DNA of 64,000 bases from a bacterium (lineage in GTDB: Bacteria > Zhuqueibacterota > Zhuqueibacteria > Residuimicrobiales > Krinioviventaceae): assembly GCA_029561455.1 (NCBI GenBank), contig JAKQIY010000085.1, positions 1-64,000 on the forward strand, given 5' to 3'. Numbering within the stretch: position 1 is the first letter of the stretch; every line of letters starts with the position of its first letter. Made by a program: the position numbers and the translations under genes. The notes beneath the pieces are model-generated. The model searched no databases. It was not told where the DNA came from and worked only from the letters and a program-made list of their open reading frames with translations. Positions 16,937 to 25,800 of this stretch are shown piece by piece.

Positions 16937-17647
16937 ATGGCAGAAAATGCAGCAGGGTGCGCTCGTCCAACCGGAGCAGTGGTAGGTGAAAAAAGCGCCC
17001 CGGCCAAAGAAGAACCAATCATTAAGGAGAAAAAAATGGCAACAGCCAGAGTTGGAGCCAAAGCTCCGGATTTTGAAGCCCCGGCTTATTACAAAGGTAA
17101 ATTTACAACTGTCAAGTTGTCGGATTTCTTAGGGAAATGGGTAATGCTCTGTTTTTACCCTGGCGATTTCACCTTTGTCTGAGCGACCGAAGTGTCAGCG
17201 GTCGCTGCCAATTACGAAAAATTACAGGAACTAGGGGCAGAAGTTATATCGGTAAGCGTAGACAGCCAGTTCGTCCACAAAATGTGGAATGACAACGAGT
17301 TATCGAAAATGGCCGGTAAAGATGTGCCGTTTCATATGGCGTCCGACGGACCGGGCAATGTCGGCAGAATTTATGGTGTTTATGATGAAAATGCCGGCGT
17401 AGAGCTTAGAGGCAGATTCATTATTGACCCGGATGGCATTATCCAGGCTATGGAAGTGTTGACTCCGCCGGTTGGCCGTCAGTTCAATGAAACAATTCGC
17501 CAGATCAAAGCCTATCAACATGTCCGCGCGCACAAGGGCGCCGAAGTATGCCCGGCAGGTTGGGAACCCGGCAAAAAAGTACTCAAACCCGGCCCGGATC
17601 TGGTCGGCAATGTCTGGAAAGTATGGAGTCCCCTCAAAGATCATTGA
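16937..17647 (+). CDS. Selenocysteine-containing AhpC/Prx1-type peroxiredoxin (UGA at 17180-17182)
   Basis: A 236-residue thiol peroxidase if the in-frame TGA at 17180-17182 is read as selenocysteine (residue 82). The upstream half ([26 protein letters not shown]...[11 protein letters not shown]) and the downstream half ([28 protein letters not shown]) are in the same frame and join exactly at the peroxidatic position of the PxxxTxxC motif. The resolving cysteine (VCPAGW, C205) is present, so this is a typical 2-Cys-type enzyme with Sec in place of Cys. It reduces peroxides. The usual Pro after the active residue is Ala. A perfect hairpin follows the UGA and selB lies at 35667-37571. Two in-frame starts have equal AAGGAGA sites: 16937 and 17036 (M34); the longer one adds a 33-residue charged N-terminus. 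A terminator follows. The alternative is a pseudogene, but both halves are intact. Confidence 0.88.
17182..17206 (+). promoter_or_regulatory. Candidate bacterial SECIS element
   Basis: Directly after the UGA, AGCGACCG (17182-17189) pairs perfectly with CGGTCGCT (17199-17206) around the nine-base loop AAGUGUCAG, which contains G-U as bacterial SECIS loops do. SelB would bind it to deliver Sec-tRNA. The loop starts only seven bases after the UGA, closer than in the E. coli fdhF element, so the exact geometry is uncertain. Confidence 0.7.
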
Positions 17648-17701
17648 TAAATATATTGTTAGAGTCAGATTTTAACAGATATACCAGTATATATTAATAA
17701 C

Positions 17702-17745
17702 AACGTCCGTTCGCAAAGGTTGTTTGTGCCTGGCAAACGGGCGTT
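17702..17745 (+). terminator. Rho-independent terminator of the peroxiredoxin gene
   Basis: AACGTCCGTTCGC (17702-17714) pairs with GCAAACGGGCGTT (17733-17745), with one G-U and one mismatch, followed by a T-run. Confidence 0.85.
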
Positions 17746-17912
17746 TTTTTGTATGATCCTGAATTTTTCATTATTCCCGCCTGTAGAAATAAATCTTGCA
17801 CATGACAATAATATTTAATAAATATAACCGAACGGCTTGCGCAGTAAACCGCTATCCGCACAATTTTACAGTAAAACTTATACCCTTGTTTTCCAGTCAC
17901 GAAAGGTGAATT

Positions 17913-18746
17913 ATGAAAAATTGGCTCATTGTATATGTTACAAGTATGATATTGATCATGACCGGAACCATGTCGGCGCAGCAATACTATGCTCCGGAAA
18001 GCGCGGTATTTGACCCGGCAGCAAACCACTACTTTATTTCCAACTTTGGTTCAGGAGACATTTTACTGGCAGATAGTAATGGCGTTAAAAAATATTTTGC
18101 AAGAGACCTGGCTAACTCGTTAGGCATGGTGATGGTCGGCAATACCCTTTACCTGGTGGAAAACAGAAATAATGTCCGGGGATTTAATATTGCGGACGGT
18201 TCTCCTGTAATGCTGGTAACAATTCCTGAGGCCAAATTTTTGAATGACATCACCGCAGACCCACAGGGATTTTTGTATGTGACCGATAGTAATACAAAAT
18301 GTATATTTAAAATATACCCGCAAATCCATAAATATACCACATTCGCTGTTACAGCAGTCGCCAGCCCGAATGGTGTTGTGTATGATCCTTTTCACGACCG
18401 GCTGCTGGTTTGCCACTTTAAAGAAAATGCGGTTATAGAAGGACTATCTCTAAAGGATTCAACCTTTACGACCCTGCTGGAATCCACTCTGCATAACTTT
18501 GACGGCATCACCCTGGATTCCCAGGGAAACATTTATGTTTCTGTGTGGGGCGCCGGGAATTTTACTGACGGTTATCCGGATAAAGGCATTATTTGTAAAT
18601 TTGAGGCGTCGTTTTCCAGGCCGCCGGATATAATCACGCTCGATTTACATGGCCCTGCCGATATTTTTTTTGAAACTATTAACAATCTATTGGTAATACC
18701 CTCTTTGCTGGAAGACAAGGTAATCTGGATACCTGTTGACAAGTAG
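17913..18746 (+). CDS. Secreted SMP-30/NHL-like beta-propeller protein
   Basis: A 277-residue exported protein; GAAAGG precedes the ATG and the signal peptide ends at TMSAQQ. Repeated blades (PESAVFDPAANHYFISNFGSG, NDITADPQGFLYVTDSNT, PNGVVYDPFHDRLLVCHF, FDGITLDSQGNIYVSVWG) match the SMP-30/gluconolaconase-like or NHL six-bladed propeller. Such proteins can be lactonases or ligand-binding sensors; the metal-binding residues of SMP-30 are not clear here, so no enzyme function is claimed. It stands alone between the peroxiredoxin and the sensor kinases. Confidence 0.72.
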   Translation: MKNWLIVYVTSMILIMTGTMSAQQYYAPESAVFDPAANHYFISNFGSGDILLADSNGVKKYFARDLANSLGMVMVGNTLYLVENRNNVRGFNIADGSPVMLVTIPEAKFLNDITADPQGFLYVTDSNTKCIFKIYPQIHKYTTFAVTAVASPNGVVYDPFHDRLLVCHFKENAVIEGLSLKDSTFTTLLESTLHNFDGITLDSQGNIYVSVWGAGNFTDGYPDKGIICKFEASFSRPPDIITLDLHGPADIFFETINNLLVIPSLLEDKVIWIPVDK

Positions 18747-19101
18747 CAGATTATTCTATTATCCCTGTGGATAGTATATGAAATTTTACCGGCAACTGTT
18801 TACTTAATTTTATTACAATAGTTTTTCCACAGGTAAAACAGGTATACGGTTATGTACCAATATGGTAAAAAATATCCGGCAGGCAGGTTCACACTTTATA
18901 TCTTACCGGTAATAACCTGGCTATAATAGAGTTATTCTCCTGTTCATGTGGAAGTTACGTCATTAACAATAAACCGGTTGAATTCACCTTTTTAGTTAAT
19001 CAGGGCACGAATTTTGTATCATTTCTTGTGATAATAGTATAGTTTTCAGAACAGAGAACTACCAAACGGAAACAGTTGTTCCTTTCCAGAATGGATGACT
19101 A
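18747..19101. other. Intergenic, no clear feature
   Basis: A 355-base gap. CCTGTGGA (about 18764) and TCCACAGG (about 18827) could pair across a long loop, but this is weak. No gene or promoter of good quality was recognised. Confidence 0.5.
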
Positions 19102-22100
19102 ATGATTCGTTTCCACTTTAACGCACTGATTATATTATTTGTTTTGATTACTTCACATTTATATGCGGATGCGATAACTGTTCCGATGCGTCATATAGGT
19201 GTCGAAGAAGGGCTATCGAAAAGCGCAGTTACCGCCTTGTTGCAGGATAAAACCGGCTTTATGTGGATCGGCACTTATGATGGTCTTAACCGGTATGACG
19301 GCTATCAGTTCACAATATATCGCCCGGTTGAAGGCGACACCACCAGCTTAAACGATAACTATATTCAATGTTTACTGCAGGATACAAATAATAAAATATG
19401 GATTGGAACTAAAAAAGGGTTAAACCGGTTTGACCCGGTAACCGAAAAATTTCAACATATCAGTCTTGCCACAAGTGGGCCTGTAGATGTTACCTGCATG
19501 TGCCAGGACCTTGCAGGCAAACTATGGATAGGGACTACCCAGGGGTTATGTCTGCTCGATTCCACTCTCCGTCCACACTGGTTAAGTGAATTTGAAGGGA
19601 TCGAACCCCCAATTGCCGGTGGTTGGGTATTTTCAATTATTCAGGATGCCGGGCGCAATATCCTTATCGGAATTGACAATGAATTTTATTGCATTAACAG
19701 GGAGAATCTGCAAATAACCCCGGTTCCGTTTAAGGGGGAATCTGCCGATTTGCGGGTGCGTTGTTTTACAGAGACTCTGGATAGTTTATTACTAGTTGGC
19801 AGCGAAAAGGGGTTATGGCAGTTTAATTCTACAACCGGTATGTGCGGACGCCCTTCTGCAAAAGGATTGCAGCAGCCTGCAATATCAACTTGTTCTATAT
19901 ATTCTTTATGCACAGATAATTCCGGGAAACTCTGGATAGGTACCTGGGGCGACGGTTTATTTATCTACGATCCGGCTACCGATATTTTGAATTCAATACA
20001 AGATCCAATGCACCCAAAGGGAATGCAATTTATCTATCAAATAATCCAGGATTACAACCGTAATATATGGGTCAGCAGTAAAACCGGAATTTATCTGTAT
20101 GACCCTTTTGCCAAACCGTTTCAGGCATATTCCAACCAGGAGGGTAATAACAGGCGAATTAATTGGGATGTAACTAAAAGCATAGTTCAGGACCCGTTCA
20201 ATGCAGATATTGTCTGGGCAAATACCGACAGGGGGCTCTGTCGTATCCAATTGCCGGAAGGTAAAGCGACATGGTTAACCAATGTTCCTGAATTAAAGAA
20301 TCACTTCATTCACTCCCTGTTCATGGAAGCCAACGGTATGCTCTGGATCGGCACTAACGGCGAATTGATCTCATTTGATACCCGGAATAACAAATGGGAA
20401 AAATACCCGGCCATTCGTCATCCGGTTAATAATGCGACCCTGCTCAGTTTTTTTGCAATTCAACGCGATCATGAGGGTATTTTATGGCTCGGGACTTTTG
20501 AAAATGGCCTGGTTCGCTTTGATCCCGATAATTCCGGTGTGCGGTTCTTCTTTCATAATCCCGCAGATTCGACCTCATTACCCGATAATCACATCTGGAC
20601 AATTTATGAGGATAATCAAAAACGGTTGTGGATCGGCACCGACCAGGGTTTTGCTCTCATAAACAAGAGCGCCGGCACCTTTAAAACCTGGCATAGCGAG
20701 CCATTCCAGACTTCAAGACTGGTAAGTAACAGAGTACGGGTAATTATCCAGGATCACGAGAATCACTTGTGGATAGGTACTGATGGTGGGATTTGCCGGT
20801 TTGCTCCTGAGACCCAGACCATGAAATGCTATTCGGAAAGAGATGGCTTGCCTAATCATGTCATTCATGGTATATTACAAGAAAATCACCTGGGAAAAGA
20901 AATCCCGTCCCTTTGGATAAGCACAAACCGGGGTCTTTTAGAATTGAATCCGGAATCCGGGGAATGGACTCACTACCAAATGCAGGACGGAATTCATAAT
21001 AATGAATTCTCCCGGCAAAGCTTTTGCAAATTATACGACGGGCGATTGATATTTGGCGGCATAAATGGCTTTACCCTGTTCAATCCTGAACGATTCACAA
21101 GCAATCCCACTCCCCCCAGGGTCGCATTTTCCGATTTTCAGTTATTTTATCAATCAATAACGCCGGGAGAATCGTTCCTGGGCAAAATAGTATTACAAAA
21201 ATCAATTAACCACATCCCTATGGTAATGCTGTCCCGAAAACATGAAATATTTAGCATCGAATTTACCGCTTTTCCATTTTTACATAGAGATAAAGTCAGT
21301 TATTTGTATCGCCTTGAAGGATTTAATAAAGACTGGTTAGACGCCAGGGGGCAGCATACGGCTACTTTTACAAATCTTGCTCCCGGTAATTATACCTTGT
21401 ATGTTAAAGCGCTCAGCGCCGATAATATCTGGTCGGAAAACGATGCTGTTTTACATATAACTATGGCGCCGTCATTCTGGCAACGCAGAGCAGTCAAGTT
21501 CGGGATGGTATTATTACTGGCTGCTGGTGTGTTTGCGCTATATAAAACGCGGACACACAATATCCGCAAACGTAATATGATGCTGGAACAATTTAACACT
21601 GCGCTCAAAAAGCAGATAGATGAAAAAATCCAGGCAGAGATATCATTACTGCAGTCGCAAACCCGGCTCACAGATTCATTAAAAGAAAAAGAGATCCTGA
21701 TACGCGAATTATATCATCGCACCAAGAATAATATGCAGGTCATCTCGTCTATGCTGCGGCTCCATTCCAAAACAATAAAAAACAAACAAATGAAAAATCT
21801 TTTACAAGACATTCAGAATAAAATCATGTCGATGGCGCTTGTGCACCAAAAACTCTATGAATCAAATGATTTGTCCCATTTAAACCTGACCGATTATGTT
21901 AAAAGTCTGGTTTCATTCATTAAAAGCCAGCCGGCCCTTGATGCCGGTAACGTTACATTTTCAGTACAGGGTGATGATGTTCAGGTTTTAATTGATACTG
22001 CAATACCCTGTGGACTGGTCATTAATGAATTGATAGTAAACTCTTTAAAACATGCATTTACGGACAGGGAAAAAGGGAAAATCACTATCAGGATTGATAA

Positions 22101-22311
22101 AAACGATAAAAATGAACTAGTAATCAAAGTGGCGGATAATGGCGCGGGTTTGCCGGAAAAGTTCAATTTTGAAAAAGACAGTCATCTTGGACTGGAATCG
22201 GTGGCCGAACTGGTAAAACATCAGTTGCAGGGTACGATCAATTTTACAAATAAAAACGGTTTATCATGCAAGATTCATCTGAAAGAGGAACTCTATAAAC
22301 CGAGGATATAG
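19102..22311 (+). CDS. Propeller sensor histidine kinase (HisKA_2 type)
   Basis: A 1069-residue inner-membrane sensor kinase. A signal peptide (ALIILFVLITSHLYADA) is followed by a periplasmic two-component-regulator propeller (about 25-690) with many W-I-G-T-x-x-G-L blades, a Y_Y_Y immunoglobulin-like domain (about 715-785: YLYRLEGFNKDWLDARG, FTNLAPGNYTLYVKA) and one membrane helix (about 797-815). The cytoplasmic part has a HisKA_2-type dimerisation domain with the phospho-acceptor H872 in RELYHRTKNNMQVISSMLRLHS, and a HATPase domain with the N box (NELIVNSLKHAF) and G box (VADNGAGLP). No receiver is fused; a separate receiver gene starts 3 bases after the stop. Propeller-Y_Y_Y sensors often detect glycans, which would suit a surface-protein-rich organism, but the ligand is unknown. 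Confidence 0.92.
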   Translation: MIRFHFNALIILFVLITSHLYADAITVPMRHIGVEEGLSKSAVTALLQDKTGFMWIGTYDGLNRYDGYQFTIYRPVEGDTTSLNDNYIQCLLQDTNNKIWIGTKKGLNRFDPVTEKFQHISLATSGPVDVTCMCQDLAGKLWIGTTQGLCLLDSTLRPHWLSEFEGIEPPIAGGWVFSIIQDAGRNILIGIDNEFYCINRENLQITPVPFKGESADLRVRCFTETLDSLLLVGSEKGLWQFNSTTGMCGRPSAKGLQQPAISTCSIYSLCTDNSGKLWIGTWGDGLFIYDPATDILNSIQDPMHPKGMQFIYQIIQDYNRNIWVSSKTGIYLYDPFAKPFQAYSNQEGNNRRINWDVTKSIVQDPFNADIVWANTDRGLCRIQLPEGKATWLTNVPELKNHFIHSLFMEANGMLWIGTNGELISFDTRNNKWEKYPAIRHPVNNATLLSFFAIQRDHEGILWLGTFENGLVRFDPDNSGVRFFFHNPADSTSLPDNHIWTIYEDNQKRLWIGTDQGFALINKSAGTFKTWHSEPFQTSRLVSNRVRVIIQDHENHLWIGTDGGICRFAPETQTMKCYSERDGLPNHVIHGILQENHLGKEIPSLWISTNRGLLELNPESGEWTHYQMQDGIHNNEFSRQSFCKLYDGRLIFGGINGFTLFNPERFTSNPTPPRVAFSDFQLFYQSITPGESFLGKIVLQKSINHIPMVMLSRKHEIFSIEFTAFPFLHRDKVSYLYRLEGFNKDWLDARGQHTATFTNLAPGNYTLYVKALSADNIWSENDAVLHITMAPSFWQRRAVKFGMVLLLAAGVFALYKTRTHNIRKRNMMLEQFNTALKKQIDEKIQAEISLLQSQTRLTDSLKEKEILIRELYHRTKNNMQVISSMLRLHSKTIKNKQMKNLLQDIQNKIMSMALVHQKLYESNDLSHLNLTDYVKSLVSFIKSQPALDAGNVTFSVQGDDVQVLIDTAIPCGLVINELIVNSLKHAFTDREKGKITIRIDKNDKNELVIKVADNGAGLPEKFNFEKDSHLGLESVAELVKHQLQGTINFTNKNGLSCKIHLKEELYKPRI

Positions 22312-22313
22312 TT

Positions 22314-22682
22314 ATGAAAAATAGTCCCAAAGTTATGATCGTAGAAGACGAAGCAATTACAGCAAAATGTCTGAAAATGGATCTGGAAGAACTGGGAATT
22401 ATTGTGCTGAATCCGGTTGCCAAAGGAGAGGATGCTGTAAAAATTGCATTACAAGAGAAACCAAATCTCATTCTCATGGATATACGCCTTGCCGGTGGTA
22501 TGGATGGTGTGGAAGCAGCCGAGGAAATTATCAGACAAATGAATATTCCGATAGTATTTATGAGCGGTTTTGCTACCGATTATATAAAACAACGTACTAT
22601 CAAAACCCAACCGATAGAATTCCTGGCAAAACCGGTAGATATATATAAAATTATTCAAATCATCAAGGCATTGCAAAAATAA
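22314..22682 (+). CDS. Stand-alone receiver (CheY-like) response regulator
   Basis: A 122-residue receiver domain with no output domain. Acidic pocket E11-D12, phospho-acceptor D56 (LILMDIRL), and the conserved Lys in FLAKPVD. It starts 3 bases after the kinase stop, so the two are one operon and a kinase-regulator pair. With no DNA-binding domain, it must act on a partner protein or pass the phosphate on. A close paralogue with the same length lies at 27757-28125. Confidence 0.92.
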   Translation: MKNSPKVMIVEDEAITAKCLKMDLEELGIIVLNPVAKGEDAVKIALQEKPNLILMDIRLAGGMDGVEAAEEIIRQMNIPIVFMSGFATDYIKQRTIKTQPIEFLAKPVDIYKIIQIIKALQK

Positions 22683-22801
22683 TTTGAATTATGTTACTAG
22701 ACAATACTTGGAATTTTATTTTTTACAGCTTTCCAGTTTTACCATAAAGAATCGCCGGGCTATAAGAAGGCTTTATTGTTAATATACGGAGGTCATTACT
22801 C

Positions 22802-25800
22802 TTGAAATACATTATGAGTGTGTTTTTTTTAATTCTGGTATCGATTAATAGCTCTGTTTTGTCATTTACAATTGAGAATCAATTTCAGCATTTCACAACA
22901 GAACAGGGGTTATCGAGCAGCAATGTGACCGGAATTATTCAGGATGACCAGGGTTTTATCTGGATTGGTACAGATAATGGACTTAATACGTATGACGGTT
23001 ACAATTTTAATGTTTATAAAAAAATTGCCAATGATTCATCAAGCCTCGTCCATAACCAGATCACTTTGTTATATTTGGATAGCCAAAAAAGATTATGGAT
23101 CGGGACAGTTTGGGGTTTAAGTTTATATAACCGGCAAAAAAATAATTTTGTAAATAATTTCACATTCAATAACCTTGAAACCCGCAAAAATGTCAAGTCG
23201 ATTATTGAGGATAAGAATTTTAATTTGTTGCTCATTTCCGATGATGGATTAATTTTTAAATTTGACGAACAAAGCCGTAATTTCAGGCAAATGTATGATT
23301 TAAATATGATGATCATGAGTTTTGCAATAGATCAAAACAATGATTTCTGGATCGGTAATCTGGATGGGCTGCATCACCTGAATATAAAAGACATGACCTT
23401 TACTCTTTATCAACACAAACCGGATGACGACAACAGTATCAGTAATAATATTGTTATGAGTTTATTGCAGGATCGTGATCGTCTATGGGTTGGTACAGCC
23501 GGTAATGGGCTGAATTTATATAACAGCAATACCAACTCCTTTAAACGATTGTTCATAAATAAAACCAATATATATTTTATTTACCGGGATGACCAGGGAA
23601 TAATCTGGTTTGGTACAAGTCAGGGTCTTATACAGTATAATGAACAAACCGGCCGGTATCATGAATATTTGCATGACAGTAAAGATCAAACCAGCCTCTC
23701 TTCCGAAGGGGCATCTTGTTGCATTAAAGACAGGCAAACGAATTTATGGGTAGGCACAAAATTCGGCGGTGTAAATTTCAGTTCAAAGAATAAGGCATTC
23801 AATTTTTTAAATCTGAAAAGTTCTCCACCGCTAACAAAAAACAATATCTCATCATTATTTATCGATAAAAAGGGAAATTTATGGGCCGGTTCATTTAATG
23901 AAGGTATTGATGTCATCAGCCGGGTGCGCGGGACAAAAATAAATTATGAACCGGACAGCAGGAATTCTTTCAGCATCGGTAAAGGGACAGTCCATACCAT
24001 ATTCCAGGATAGCCGGGGTGTAATATGGGTTAGCACTTTTGAGGGCGGTTTACAATATTATGATGAAAAAACCGGACGTTTTAAAAGCGTTGATATTATC
24101 TCCGCGAATAACCAGAGTGTTTTGAGCAGGGATATTCGTTCGATTGCTGAAGACAAACATAATAATTTATGGTTAGCCACACATGGCGCCGGGTTGTGTA
24201 AATATGATTATTATGCTAAAAAAACAACCTTTTATCAATTTGATCAAAATAACATTGAAAATTCTCTGGCAAATAACTGGTTATTTAAAATAATAATCGA
24301 CAGTAAAGAGCAGTTATGGATCGCTACTGCCAACGGGTTGACTTTGATGACGCCCGATGAAAAAATGACAAGTTTTCGTAATATATCGCATAATGAAAAC
24401 AGCCTAAGTAATGATGCTGTTTATACACTTTATGAAGATTGCCGGCAAAGGATTTGGGTGGGTACGGCTGAAGGTTTGAATTTATTCAATCCCCAATCAA
24501 AGTCTTTTACCAGGATCATGGAAAAAGATGGGTTGGCTAGCGATTATATATACGGAATTTTGGGAGATGAAAATGGTAATTTATGGTTAAGTACAAGTAA
24601 TTGTTTGATCAAATATAATCATGATACTCAAGTAATCAGGAATTATGATTACCGGGATGGTTTGTTATCCAATGAGTTTTTAATCAACTCATGTTTCAAA
24701 AACCATGATGGCGAGTTGTTATTCGGCGGCGTGAACGGTATTGTTACTTTTAATCCCGACAGCCTGCATGACAATCCCCATGCACCTTCAGTACACCTTG
24801 TCGATTTTAAAATATTCAATAAATCAGTGCCGATAGGTAATAATCCGAAACAGGATATTCTAACTGCACATATAGATCAAACCAGAAAGATACACCTGCA
24901 ACATGATCAAAATATGATTACTTTGCAATTTGTGGCTTTAAATTATATCTCACCGGGTAAAAACCAGTATGCTTACAAGTTAGAAGGCTTGGACAAGGAT
25001 TGGAATTTCGTCGTTTCAAAACGTGAGGCAAATTATACCAACCTCGATCCTGGCGAGTATACATTCAAGGTTAAAGCCTCAAATAATGACGGGATATGGA
25101 ATGAAACCGGTGTCGGTGTAAAAATAAAAATTTTTCCCCCGTTTTGGGAAACTCCCTGGTTTCAGATAGCCGGCGCAGTGATGTTATTGGCGGGCATTTG
25201 GTTCTTTTATCGTATTCGTACTTATCATATTCATCAACGGAACAGGTCGCTGGAAGTAAAAATTCAGGAACACACTCTTGAATTACAAATTGCCAATTCC
25301 AGCCTTAAAAAAGAAATGGATGAACGACTTGATGCGGAAAAAAACTTGCTGGCTACCAACCAGCGGTTACAAATATTACAACAGGTAACTGCAGCAGTCC
25401 ATGAAAGCCTCGACCCAAATAAAATCTTTCATGATATTACCGATGTCATTGTTAATAAAATGGGTTATTCATCTGCAATATTATTGACACTCGATGAGAA
25501 TGGCCAATGTTACAAAGCAATGTCGCTATCCTCATCAAAAAAAATATTAAATGGCTTTAATAACATTTTTGGACAGGATTTGCATAACATCACTTTTCCT
25601 GTAGATAAAGTGACCAATTGGTATAAAAAAACTATAAACAACAGAGAACTGGTCATCAATAAAAATCTTGAGGAAATAGCTTTTCCGCTATTGGACAAGC
25701 ATATCTGTCAATTATTTAACAACCTGGGCGGAAATCAAAATTTTATACTTATCCCCCTGGTGAAGAACCGTGAACTGATGGGTGGGCTTGTTATGTCCAG

